Assembly (NCBI GenBank): GCA_009760855.2
Contig: WPIO01000009.1
Coordinates: 3,405,001 to 3,469,000, forward strand
DNA: 64,000 nt
Origin: Cristatella mucedo
Lineage: Eukaryota; Bryozoa; Phylactolaemata; Cristatellidae
Direction of reading: 5' to 3'
Part shown: piece by piece, positions 32,888-44,084 of the stretch
Numbering within the stretch: the stretch's first letter is position 1
Layout: every line of letters starts with the position of its first letter
The notes under the pieces: generated by a model
Databases searched by the model: none
What the model saw: the letters and a program-made list of their open reading frames with translations, nothing else
Told to the model about the DNA's origin: nothing
Program-made: the position numbers and the translations under genes

Positions 32888-35800
32888 ATAATAATAATAA
32901 TAATAATGCACTTGATAAAGCACGCTCAGTGAACTTAATCTCTCTCTAGGCGCTTTACATTTGCTGCAAAGGGAAATGCAATTGAATGGTAAGTAAAATC
33001 ATGCTTGAAAAACAAACAAAATTATTAACATGGTTAGTGGCAGCATGCACAAGGTCAGCACGCATAAGCACAACAATGATGAATCACAGGGACCCACTAA
33101 ATGCTGTCCTAAATAGGTGTGTTTTTAGGTTCCTTTTAAATGTGGTCAGGTCAGGGGATGTTCTGACGCAGGTCGGGATTGAGTTCCAGGCTTTGGGAGC
33201 ATACGAACTAAGTGCACGGTCTCCAAAGAGTTTAAGGCTTGTACAAGGTATTTGTAAACTGTTGGATTCCGAAAAGCGGGTGGTACGATGCTTGGCCTGA
33301 TGGGATAGTTTATCTGAGAGATAGGCTGGAGCCATAGAATGAATGGACCTAAACGTGAGCTACAAAACCTTGAAGTCAATCCGTTGCTTGACTGGTAGCC
33401 AGTGCAGGTCGGCGAGAAGTGGAGTAATGTGGCAACTGCGACGCTCACGACAGACAAGCCTAGCTGCGGAGTTTAGCACCAGCTGCAATCGCCGGATCGC
33501 ACATGCTGGTAGGCCAGTAAGCAGTGAGTTGCAGAAGTCGAGACGGGATGTCACGAATGCATGGACCAACTTAGATGTGGTATCCTTATCTAAACAAGCC
33601 CAAATTTTAGCAATATGATGAAGCTGAAAATAGGCAGATTTGACTGTGGAGGTGATATGGTCGTCTAGCGAGAGGTTGCTTTGGAATATGACACCTAGAT
33701 TTCGAGCTGATTCAACAGGAGATATGCTGGCAGAGCCAATTTTGAGTCGGCTTTCCCAATCTCTCGATCACACTGGGTTTGCCCATAACTAGTAAGCTAG
33801 TTTTGTCATCGCTTAGTTTTAGAAAATTTGCTTCCATCCACGTGCGGATGTCATCATTACGTGCAGCAAATAAGTTGAGAGAATTTGAGGTGCTCGAAGG
33901 CTGGGAGGGATCAAAGCAAAGGTACACCTGAGTGTCATCCGCATAGAAGTGAAAGCCTAGATTGTGCTTGGCCACCACATCAGCAAGAGAGGGAGTATAA
34001 ACCGTGAAAAGAACCGGACCTAGCACGGAGCCCTGAGGTACTCCATATTTCAGAGGTACTTCAGATGATCTTTGTCCATTCACGTCAATACTCCGGAGAC
34101 TCCCACAGAGATAGGACCTGAACCACTACAGAGCAGTGCCAGTGATGCCCAGGTGAGATAAGAGGCGCTCTAGAAGAACTTTGTGATCGATGGTGTCAAA
34201 AGCTGCCAAAAGATCGAGCAAACCAAGCAGAGACACTCTACCCATGTCTGCATTCCTAAGTAGGTCGTTGTATACCATAAGCAATGCTGACTCTAAGGAG
34301 TGATTAGCTCTAAGCTAGACTGGAACTTACTAGCAAGGTGTGAGGTTTCGATATATGAGTTAAGCTGGTCCACCACGACCCGTTCCAGTGTCTTTGATAG
34401 GAATGGTAGAAGGGAGACTGGGCAGTAGTTGTTTAAGTTTTCTTGGTCTAGTGTCGCTCTCTTGAGAAGTGGCCTGACTACAGCTTTTTTGAAAGGTGCT
34501 GGGACGTGACCTGAGGCTAATGACATATTAATGATGTCAGTTATGCATGGCAGCAGCAGATCAATGCCACGTAGGGGAAGGACAGTGGGAATAGGGTCCA
34601 GAAGACTTGTTGTCTTCTTTGATTGAGGTACGAACATTAGGACTAGATCACTAGTGACCTGCTTAAATGTAGACATTGAGGTGCAGCCAGGAATCGGGGA
34701 ACAGCATTCTAGTGGGTGATGTTGTCATCGCAGGGATGGATTGCCTGATCTTGTCTATCTTCTGGGCAAAGAACCGAGAGAAGCGAACGGCTAGATCATC
34801 GCAAGGATCATCGGGTAAGGAGGTAATTTGGGAGCGGTTGAGGAGATGGTTTATCGTCGACATCAGCATTTTTGGATTGTGCATCTGTGATTCAACAATA
34901 TTTATATAGAAGCTAGACTTGGCCTTTGCTAGGATCGATTGGTACGACCTACAGTAGTCTTCATATGCCTGTCGATGGACAGTTAGTTCGGATTTCTTGT
35001 ATGCTTTTTCAAGCTTTTGCTTAGTAGACCTGGCTAGTTTAATGTCTGTGGTAAACCATAGGCCGTCTGGGCGAGGGCGCACAGTGCGCTTAGTCAGCGG
35101 TACAAACTCGTTGATCTTGTCAGCTAGTGTCGCGTTGTTGCTATCTACCAATGATGACAGATCGGAATGGGGACTGAGCAGCACAGGTGAAGCAGATATT
35201 CTCGCACGGACAGCATCGATGTCAAGGGTCTCTAGGTTTGGCGATTTACATATGATTTTAGAGGAGGGATAGAAAGAGGGCACACACTGTAGATTGAATG
35301 AGATCTGCATGTGGTCAGATAAGCAAGATTTGGTAATAAGTGGTGATGAAAACTAGTAGTTTTATGAGAAAATTCGTTTGAGTGTGTGACCCTTGATGTG
35401 AGTAAACCCATGCACACAAGTCACAAGAGACAATTAGTCAGTCAATGCATGAAGTTCGGTCCTGAAGGGGTCACATAAGTTATCAAAGGGAATGTTGAAA
35501 TCACCCATAACGAGGAAGGATCGATTTCTTGCACACAAAATCAAATTGAGATCGGAGAAATGTGAGATGAAGGAGGATTTGACCTGGTGGGCGACAGACT
35601 ACTGCCACCGTCGGTAGCTTGTTTTCGGGTGAAATCAAGACAATCGATTCGAAAGACTGCTTCGAGGGTACTGAAAATTGATTAAAGTTGAATTTCGAGT
35701 GCATGATAACAGCCAAAGAATGAGAAACCGGTCGGGGTTGCGTCTTTAATTGCCGGGCAGTTTACTAATTTTAGCCAAGTTTCAGTCAATGCGAGCAGTT

Positions 35801-36065
35801 CAAGACCATTTTCAGAAATAACGACGCTTGTTACAAGATGTTTAGTGCACATTGAGCGATGATTCCAGAGAGAAGCAGTAAGTTGGGCCGCCGTTCTTTA
35901 ACAAGCCTGATGACCACTAAGTTAGTGAGATTCGCAGTATCGCTTGTGGGGGAGCGTGCTGAACGGTTCGAGACAATGCTAGGAATACCAAACGACGAGC
36001 GGGAACTCAGCTCGCAGTTCCCGCCAAGCGAGCGGCCTCAAAGCGGTCCCGGCCACCGCGGAACC
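32888..36065 (-). mobile_element. LINE-A, near full-length (pseudogene)
   Basis: Reading the minus strand from right to left: a GC-rich 5' leader (about 36065-35860); an AP endonuclease with LALTETWL (about 35800) and the segment SIVLISPENKLPTVAVVCRPP (35501-35716); a linker with RTVRPRPDGLWFTTDIKLA and KAKSSFYINIVESQ (34663-35310); RT fingers (34293-34676); RT palm with [13 protein letters not shown] and an intact FYADD box (33712-34083); the C-terminal domain (33084-33569); the 3' UTR; the hairpin; and (AAT)n at 32888. The endonuclease nicks the target and RT primes there. L2/CR1-type architecture is clear. At least four frame breaks and several stops make this copy inactive, but it is the reference for all other fragments here. 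About 3.2 kb. Confidence 0.92.
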
Positions 36066-36066
36066 T

Positions 36067-36210
36067 CCGGGTGCTTTTTTTGTGATTCGTCTCTCGTGTG
36101 CATGTACCTGCATACACTGTGCCTGCTGCTTACAAATGCTACCACCAATCATTTAGTAGAGCTTTCTGTGAGCATCTGTAAAGTGCCTAGAAAGAAATGC
36201 CTTTGAACTA
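36067..36210 (+). mobile_element. LINE-A variant 3' UTR fragment
   Basis: GTGATTCGTCTCTCGTG and GCATGTACCTGCATACACTG match the copy at 40455-40625 better than the common form, suggesting a second LINE-A subfamily. It abuts the 5' end of the long copy. Confidence 0.75.
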
Positions 36211-36239
36211 CGACAACAAAGCGATAATAGATGCGCATG

Positions 36240-36705
36240 TACTCCCCCATCAGGCCAAGCATCGTACCACCCGGTTTTTCGGAATCCAACAGTCTAGAAA
36301 TACCTCGTACAAACCTTAAATCCTTTGGAGACCATGCATTTAGTTCGTATGCTCCCAAAGCCTGGAACTCCCTCCCGACCTGCGTCAGAACATGCCCTGA
36401 CCTGACCACATTTAAAAGGAACTTAAAAACACACCTATTTAGGACAGCATTTATTGGGTCCCTGTGATTCGTCCTTGATGTGCTTATGCGTGCTGACGCT
36501 GTGCATGCTGCCACTAACCACATTTGCATGCTGACGCCGTGCGTGTCACCACTAACCATGTTTTTCATTTCTTTGTTTATTAAGCATGATATTACTCCCC
36601 ATTCAATTGCATTTCCTTTTGCGGCACATGTAAAGCGCCTAGAGAGAGAATGAGTTCTCTGAGGGCGCTTTATCAAGTGCATCATTCTTCTTATTATTAT
36701 TCCAT
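36240..36705 (+). mobile_element. LINE-A 3' fragment
   Basis: Open frame 36231-36467 with RTNLKSFGDHAFSSYAPKAW, then the 3' UTR, hairpin and TTATT tail. 5'-truncated. Confidence 0.9.
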
Positions 36706-37942
36706 TCTTCAGCAGTCCAGTGGATCCACGCCGTGGTCAACTGTAAACGGCTATCCATGTTGTCAGAGACGGCACACGCAATGCAGCGATCAACCAAGCG
36801 CGAAGGGCCCTTGTCAATGCTGGGCAAGAATAGCAGAAGAGGGATGAATGGTTCTCTTTTCCTAGAGGCTTATCAATCTGAAAGGCACAAAGACGAAGTG
36901 GCTACTGACTTGCGATTCGACTCAAAATTGTCCCCAGGATGCACTTTGATAAAAAAATTTCCCTTTCAGGTTTGGCTCTTGCTTTTTTTCAAATCCGCAA
37001 AAATGACAACCTGGATATTAGTTGACGGCAGCAGATTTTCTATTTGGATGAGCCGGCAATAACTGTGTTCACTTTCATCTCTCATGGGCTGCAAAGCCAA
37101 AGCCTGACCGCATGGCTAGGTTGGCTTACTAAGCAGCCGGTACTGGTAGATAAGAATTCGATCGGACTCTTAAGCTGACGCGCGATCGTCCTAGCGCGGT
37201 GGGTCTACAGCCGCAACGACGCGTCTTCCTCGTCCAACTCTGATTGTCCACCCGGCAGGCGTTGGTGATCATTCGCGCCGCGATTCAACCAGGTCAAGAC
37301 CAGGCTCAGATAATTAATCGGCCGTGCGGCTTCCCGGCAGACTAGCGGCACACCTGTGGCAATTACAGAAAGCCTCGTCACCGCCGCTGCCAACTGCTAC
37401 GACACTTGCCGCCGCTAACGACGCGGGCGGTAACTGGGCTGCCGGCTGAACGCCAATCCCGGCGCAGCCGAGTCAGCCGCCGCTTTCGCACGTCGCCGAC
37501 TATTGAGGCCACGGCGGCGGCAGCGGTGGCAGCGGCGACGCATTTGCCGAGTAGCTTCTCTCTAGCTTCTCGCTACAGCCGGCGCAACGGCTATATGTCC
37601 GAGCAGCAGCCGTATAAGTTTTAAAGAGCTAATCAGCCGTCATACTGCGAGCTGTTTCATTCGATACGCTATTTACGGTGCGCTCCGACGGGGCCTACTA
37701 ATGCCGAATAGGTCCAGGAAGATCCAGGCTGCAGGGGTCGGCGCAGAGCTGGAGCGAGAGGTTACCCGATGCAGGTCAGCACCAATACTCGCTTTGTCGC
37801 CGCAATGCATTTCACGTGCTCTAAAGCTACGCCACGCTTTGTAGTTCACACGTCTAACGCAGCACCGTAGAGTGCCGCAATGTTCATCAGAGTATCTTCG
37901 GTTGCGCTCAAGACTTGGTAAGTTTAGAAACTGAAATAAATA
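36706..37942. other. GC-rich interval, no gene recognised
   Basis: 37200-37620 is strongly GC-rich with CGG/GCC runs, like a CpG island or old promoter. The 72-codon + frame at 37406-37624 has an Ala run and no known domain. Confidence 0.3.
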
Positions 37943-38045
37943 CCGGCTGATTTAAAAGCCTTGCTTGCATAGCGACCGAGGAGCCCTTAAGGCTGCCACC
38001 GCCGCTGGCAGCGGCCGTGCAGGATCGCCAACCACAGGATTTGAA
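37943..38045 (-). mobile_element. SINE-B body fragment
   Basis: The reverse complement reads TTCAAATCCTGTGGTTGGCG, then GCGGCGGTGGCAGCC, then TCGGTCGCTATGCAAG, then TTTTAAATCAGCCGG. This aligns in order with the SINE-B copies at 40763 and 58470 from box B to the 3' end. The tRNA head is missing. Confidence 0.65.
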
Positions 38046-39355
38046 GGGCACACCGAGGCACGCTATCGAAATTAATTCGCCCGCAGTCTTACATTTCACG
38101 TAAGACGGTGCGTGCCGTTCTGAGTTCACCTTCCTTGCGTCTCGTTCGTCTTCGTGTCGTCGCCGCCGCTGCAGCTGCCGCCGCATCGCGATCCTAGCCC
38201 CTCGGTGACGCGCGCGCTGACTACGCGTGCACCGCTCGCTCGCGAGTAGCCTCAGCCAGAACTCGCTTCGCCACCGCCGCCGTGCGAGATGGCAGCTCGC
38301 CGAGCGAGCGCTACGGTGTGCAGACGACGTGTCAAGACGTCGGCTCATACAGAGAGGCTGATTAACCAGATTATACCCAACTAACCGATCAGTTGAGAAG
38401 TCTCAGCGGTGGCTTTCATTCCGCTTGCATGAGGCGCGTGTACTTTTAAGTTTCCAAGAGCGAGACATTCAATTAATTCTCTTAGGGTGCAATGAAAGTG
38501 TCCTATTATCATTATGATATATTATTTGTAATTAGGACTAGTGTCCACTTGCATTATAGACCTCTTCGGTTCCCATTTCTTCAAGAGCAAAAAAGCGGTG
38601 TGCAGATTTTTATGGCGAGATCCAATATTTCAAGATGCGATTCAACCCTTCTGCATCGCAGCGTCATTCGTTTCGAAATGTCTCAGAAGTAGTTCTCCGT
38701 CTGCTGTCATAGTAAACCGCGATCGTAAAGTTAGGAAAATACGATTGACGCTGCCGGAAAATATCGATGAAGCGCCGACAGCTCGTAGTTACCAAATTCA
38801 TTTTGGTGCGAACTCGAATGCCAGCGCATGGTTCGGAGGTTAGATACGCGAATCAACTTGCCAAACAATCATTTTTCTCGAAAGCTCTACTGTGCCACCA
38901 TTGTGTCCTGGGGTCACAGAAGCAGCTTTGAGCAAGGGCATTGACGCGGTACTTGACGTCGATGACCAGACCCGCCTCGGCCGCAGCGGCTCTGGTCGCT
39001 GACTGAATCCATTATACGCTGTAGTTCCTTGGATCTCGCTGGTATTGGTCAAGTCGCAAGCAGCAGATGGCTCATCGGCGATTACACCCTAGCGATAAGA
39101 AAATAATCTGTATTACAACTTTCCGAGATATGCAGTCTTCGCGCGTTTTACTCTTACCGTACATGTATTTTTCCGCAGCCGGAGAAAGTCCACGCGTGCT
39201 TCATTTTTGAATGGGTGGCAGTTTCTCTTGGACGTCGAATCGCCTGGCACCAACGGCGCTCTACGATTAGCCATCTAATTCCTACTCCGTAATACGAAAT
39301 TCTAGTTTTACGCAGTAAAACGTTTATTTATTGTCGTCTGAATCACTCTGCAGGG
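38046..39355. other. GC-rich then ordinary sequence, no gene recognised
   Basis: 38110-38350 is CGC/CCG-rich with an Arg-rich minus-strand frame (to 38348). No motif identifies it. Confidence 0.3.
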
Positions 39356-39487
39356 TTATTATTATAATTCATGTGTACAGCGTCCTAAGAGAACTTAATC
39401 GGTATTCAGAAGCTTCACATATACCATGGGGCTCGAGCCCACGAACCCAGCCAGACCTTGGTCGGGGTGAGCACCTTAATCGCTTGG
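39356..39487 (-). mobile_element. SINE-A copy
   Basis: The hairpin arms (CGTCCTAAGAGAACTTAATC), box B GGGCTCGAGCCC and the GACCTTGGTCGGGGTGAGCA segment read on the minus strand. The 5' tRNA end is incomplete. Confidence 0.8.
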
Positions 39488-39701
39488 AAAATTCAATCGA
39501 ATTCCCACGCTCTGTGACAAATTATTTCATTGTATTGGTATGAGTCATTCATAGCTATAAGCCCCGGTTGATCAACGGAAAAAGGGAAAAATTGATACCC
39601 AGACAGGGCCATCATGACTGGTTTTCTTCATTACTAGCGTCATTACATCGGTGCGTCTGCACCAGTGTCAGCATCCTTGTGTAGTCTCTAGAAAATAAAT
39701 G

Positions 39702-39782
<81 letters not shown>
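39702..39782. repeat. (TA)n microsatellite
   Basis: About 40 TA units after a short GTATATGTA lead. Confidence 0.98.
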
Positions 39783-39785
<3 letters not shown>

Positions 39786-39959
39786 AGTTTTTCACTTAGA
39801 AACGTTTGGCAACGGAAGCTTTTTCTATGAGGGATTAAGACTGGCAAGCCACTTCAATAATATTTGCATAATGACACTTCTCCTACTTAGTTAAGCTATG
39901 CCAGGCATGAACGTGATGAATCTTAATCGCACTCACTCGTGCTTAGATAGATTATGTAA

Positions 39960-40631
39960 TCTGCCTGCTTAGACGTGGATACTACATCTAAACTTGTCGA
40001 TGCATTTGTGACATCCTGTCTCGACTTCTGTAACTCACTGCTTGCTAGTCTACCGGCTTGTGCAATCAGGTACTTACAGTTGTTGCAAAACTCTGCAGCC
40101 AGGCTTGTCTGTCGGCAGCGCGTCGTAGTTGCCACATCACACCACTTCTCGCCAATCTGCATTGACTCCTGATCAAGCAGCAAATCGGCTTCAGGGTTCT
40201 GTCACTTACTTTTGGGTCACTTCATTCTCTGGCTCCAGTCTACCTTCAGAACTACTCCCCCACCAGGCGAAGAATCGTACAGCCCGATGATCTGAATCGA
40301 ATAATTTAGCTATACCTCATGCGAACATCACAGCCGTTGAACACCGTGCTTTAGGTTCCTACTCGCAAAGCCTGGAACTCACTGCCGACGCCCGTCACAA
40401 CGTCCCCTGATATGACGACATTTAAAAGAAGCTCATAACACACCGGTTTATTACAGCATTTGGTGGGTCTTTGCGATTCGTCTCTCGTGGGCATGTACCT
40501 GCATACACTGTGCCTTCTGCTTACGAATGTTACCACTAATCATTTAGTAGAGCTTTCTAAAAGCATCTGTATAGTGCCTAGAAAGAAATTCAGTTCTCTG
40601 AGGGCGCTATGCAAATGTATTATTATTATTT
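39960..40631 (+). mobile_element. LINE-A 3' fragment (variant subfamily)
   Basis: C-terminal coding with frameshifts (VDAFVTSCLDFCNSLLASLP, 39975 on), then the variant 3' UTR shared with 36067-36210, and the hairpin with GTGCC/GGGCGC pairing and a TTATT tail. Confidence 0.88.
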
Positions 40632-40762
40632 ATGAAATATAGTTGTTAATGTATACATAATTTAGGTATTTTTACCATCTTGAACAAGAGAGAAAAGAGA
40701 GCTCCGAAGTTTTATAAGCGAAGAATGGTGCTGTAACCGACTAGCCACTCAAGCGTTCGTGA

Positions 40763-40920
40763 GCCGTGATGGCGCACTAGGTAAGGTGGTTTCTTTTCAC
40801 GACTTCGGTCCCGAGGTCATGGGTTCGAATCCTGCGATGGGCAATCCTTTATCGCCGTTGCAAGCGACGGTGATAGCCGTAAAGACTCTGATGTCGCTAT
40901 AAAAAAGAAGCTGTTAAATC
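40763..40920 (+). mobile_element. SINE-B copy
   Basis: A tRNA-derived head begins GCCGTGATGGCGCACTAGG, with a perfect box B GGTTCGAATCC near 40829. The body (TTTATCGCCGTTGCAAGCGA, then AGACTCTGATGTCGCTAT) ends in an A-rich stretch. It is joined directly to a LINE-A fragment. Its 3' end differs from SINE-A, so it probably uses another LINE. Confidence 0.85.
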
Positions 40921-40924
40921 ACGG

Positions 40925-41075
40925 TGGACCTTTCCAACCTTTGGAGACCGAGCCTTTAGTTCGTATGCTCCCAAAGCCTGGAATTCACTAACAACTGACG
41001 TCAAGACATTCCCTGACGTGAACATCTTTAAAAAAAACTAAAGAGAGACCAGCGGTTTTCGGAAGAGAAAAGCCG
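40925..41075 (+). mobile_element. LINE-A C-terminal fragment
   Basis: TTTGGAGACCGAGCCTTTAG and CGTATGCTCCCAAAGCCTGG match the C-terminal domain. Truncated at both ends. Confidence 0.75.
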
Positions 41076-41157
41076 TTCAGACAGCAAAAAAGATATTGCA
41101 TATCCAGGTTTCAATTTCACACATTGCAGCTGAGGAGAGGCCATACTTACATAGCAC

Positions 41158-42238
41158 GAAAGATTTCAAAGATCTGATCAGAGGACTTGGTCTTAACAAT
41201 TTCAATGCCGAGCTCTTTTAATTTAGGCTCAATGAGAGGAAATTATTAGATTAAAGTGGGAAAATAACAGACCAAAGAAAGCCCCACCAGAGATGTTTTT
41301 TTTCAGCTTCTTCAGTCGGAAAGATGGACTGTACTTCTCTAAAAGTGTGGCCGGTCTATTTGAGGCTATAGGAGTCATCCGTAACCAGAATGAATGAACG
41401 TAGTTATTGAAAGTTTATATGGGAGCCTCAAAGCCGTGTTGCTTCACGACGGGAACAAGTAACCGTCCATCCTTATGGATCACTCTGTGAGTGACAAAGA
41501 GGATTACAACAGCGTCAGAATATTGCTGAATGCCTTGAACTGTGGCTAGTATGGCTGGGTGATCGTTGGGAACTTGTAAAAGCTATCGTTCCTAGTGGTC
41601 CCCTAATGCGCTTTCAGGAAGTTTCGCTTTTTCTTCCCCTATCTGATAGACGGACACTAAGGGGCACTATCACAACATGGACTGGCCACTGCTGACGGGG
41701 TCACTCTTTCCTTGGGAAAAAGCATCCTCGAGGGTGTACCGGCTGGTGCACCCTCGGAAGGCGCAGATGCCACAATTCCGAATCAGGTTAAGCCTCACGA
41801 AGCATGCGCTCACGGCCCTAGACACTAAGTCGGCAGCTTTCAACTTCCTTCACGATGTCTTTTAAAACTGCAGGAGGCAAAAGTCATATCTGGTATATTC
41901 ATCGGACCACACGTACAGAAAGAAGATCGTGGAGTGTGACAAATATGCCAAGACGCTTAGCAGGGTGGAGAAAGTAGCTTGGAGCAGGTTCGTTGCGGTG
42001 TTTCTCCCCTTTCTGTGCAAGCGCGATGCTGGAAACTATGAGCAGCTGGTTCAAGCTCTCATAGAGAACTGCGCCAAAACGGGGGTCCAGAATGTTCCTC
42101 ACAAACCCTCTCCTCGATACTAGTTTTGAGAAACTCGAGGATATCGTGGATGCTTACTCAGAAGAGCACGCCGAGCACTTTCACCGAGGTTTTATAGTCT
42201 TTCGCCTTTTTTATATCATTGGAGAGCGTTTTCTGTAA
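41158..42238 (+). pseudogene. Pseudogene of an uncharacterised multicopy animal protein family
   Basis: Several + frames, switched by frameshifts, give consecutive pieces of one protein: DLIRGLGLNNFNAEL (41167 on), FSASS/DGLYF (41300 on), ASKPCCFTTGTSNRPS (about 41424), MDWPLL to ALTALDTKSAAFNFLHDVF (41677-41865), LQEAKVISGIF then GPHVQ (41870-41925), AKTLSRVEKVAWSRF to YEQLVQALIENCAKTG (41929-42080), and DAYSEEHAEHFHRGF (42150 on). I recognise the order and the last motif (EEHGERFHQD in relatives) as a protein family found in many copies in arthropod and cnidarian genomes, of unknown function and perhaps element-borne. At least five frame breaks and stops are visible, so it is dead. Recognition is from memory of the family pattern only. 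Confidence 0.6.
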
Positions 42239-43970
42239 ACGAAAAGCATCTAGCTGTTTAGACTTTTAAGACAACTATTATAAAAGAGGAACGCATCGTA
42301 GGTCCATGCAGCTCAGTGCATCTGTTAAGTTCGCCTGGGGGTAAATTCACTCACGAGTACACCAGCCCAGTGATCGACAAAATAAGATGGTCTCCTTGAC
42401 TATTCCTTGACTTTCTGACGACATCAAGGCGTAAAGGATAGGTAGTCGCACGCCTTTTTACATGCGATGAAGACGGCTCCCTGTCAAACGTATACTCATA
42501 TCTAACTCTTCAGACCTCTCTCACCACTCGACTGGTGGCCTACTCCACGAACACACGGGTTAATGACGAGTCGTGTATTTCGATTGCAAACCCGGACTGT
42601 GTCGTAACTCCTTCCTCAAAAGTAATCGAACCTAGGCTCTGCGACTGAATAGTTTGAAGAACACTAGAGCAATGTCTTATCCCTGTCTCACGGAAGCACA
42701 GTCTTGATTTTTCTAAGGACGGCTTTATGACAACTTTGTTGTAGTCATACGAACGTTATTTCAAAGTTTTCATTCAAATAGAACAATAACGTCTGAAATT
42801 GATTGCCAAACTCGCGGGAATATAGTTGGCTTAACGGTAAGTCACACATATTTATCTATATATCATGCTTAAAATACAGCATGTATACGGAAGCGATCAT
42901 GATTGGTCACCTGACTCAAAAGCTCTTCTTTGATCGAAAGATTCTATTCCATTTAATGTAGTATTATTGGTAGCCAGAAGTCATAAACAAAAATAGCCTA
43001 ATCTAGACGTATTTTTATCTGTAAAACACTATCAGAAACACATTATTGCTGCCAGACTTGCAGTTGGAGAAAGCTTACTTGAGACTTTGACAGCTTGAAA
43101 AAACCTTTCAGCTTTACTGATAAAATTTGGACACACAGTAATGTGCACATCAAGCATCTTATCGAAATTCAGTGAACATGATCTTACAAGTAACGCCACC
43201 TTCTCTAACTCGCCATATGTCGTTATTTAGATGTATATTAGCAGTAATAATAATAATTATTTTAAAAAGAATCAATTCTATAGCCAAACGATCTCTAGCT
43301 CTTTCCAAGAGAAACACCGACCAATAATTAATGGCAACTAATTTACCACGAATAGACAAACATGGAAAATCCCACAAGTATCATGCTTAAAAACCGAGTA
43401 AAAGAGAGCCTTGAAGAAAATACGCCATACTTTTCCTGCGAAAATAATTCAATAAATCGTCATGAAGCGGAATAATGTCCATCATGCAGATTGCCCGAAT
43501 GGCCTAGAACTGAAGCTGTTGCATGTCAAAGCCAAATTCACCAATCAGTTAAAAAAATATATTACTCAGCTGTAGGCTCGCAAATAAAAATCCTAATTTT
43601 GCTCTAAACGAACTGAATTGCATTGCGTGTCCCATAGATCTCGACTAATCTAAGATCAATTCACGTGGAGCAAACGTGGGGAGCTCTTATGGAGCTCATG
43701 CATCTCCGACGATTTCACAGAGGCCCTCGGTGGCTCTGTGACGCTGAAGAGCTCACTGTAAGGCACTCGATGAATCGCCCGCTCAAACTCAATACTGCTT
43801 TCTGGTAATCCTCTAATGCTTACTTAGTCTGGTCATGTTTTGCACTTGATTCAGTCAGAACGCACTTCTGACATGGAAAGTTAGGAACGTAGCTTCCAGG
43901 TGGCATTCTAGTTGCTCTCTAATGGCTCGCTTGCATCGTTGAGTTTCAGCTTACGGCACTGTTGTGCAAA
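42239..43970. other. No gene recognised
   Basis: AT-rich; nothing identified apart from short AAT runs near 43240. Confidence 0.3.
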
Positions 43971-44001
43971 TAATATATATATATATATGTATATGTATAT
44001 T

Positions 44002-44038
<37 letters not shown>

Positions 44039-44062
44039 GTGTGTATGTATATAAATATATAA
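43971..44062. repeat. (TA)n/(TATATG)n microsatellite
   Basis: TA units passing into GTATAT hexamers; it ends just before the 3' end of LINE-C. Confidence 0.95.
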
Positions 44063-44084
44063 GTATTTATTAAAAATAATTAAC

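Noticed and set aside
37200-38350. Host gene in GC-rich islands (frames at 37406-37624 and 37908-38348)
   Set aside because: No motif or splice structure, and part of it is a SINE-B fragment.
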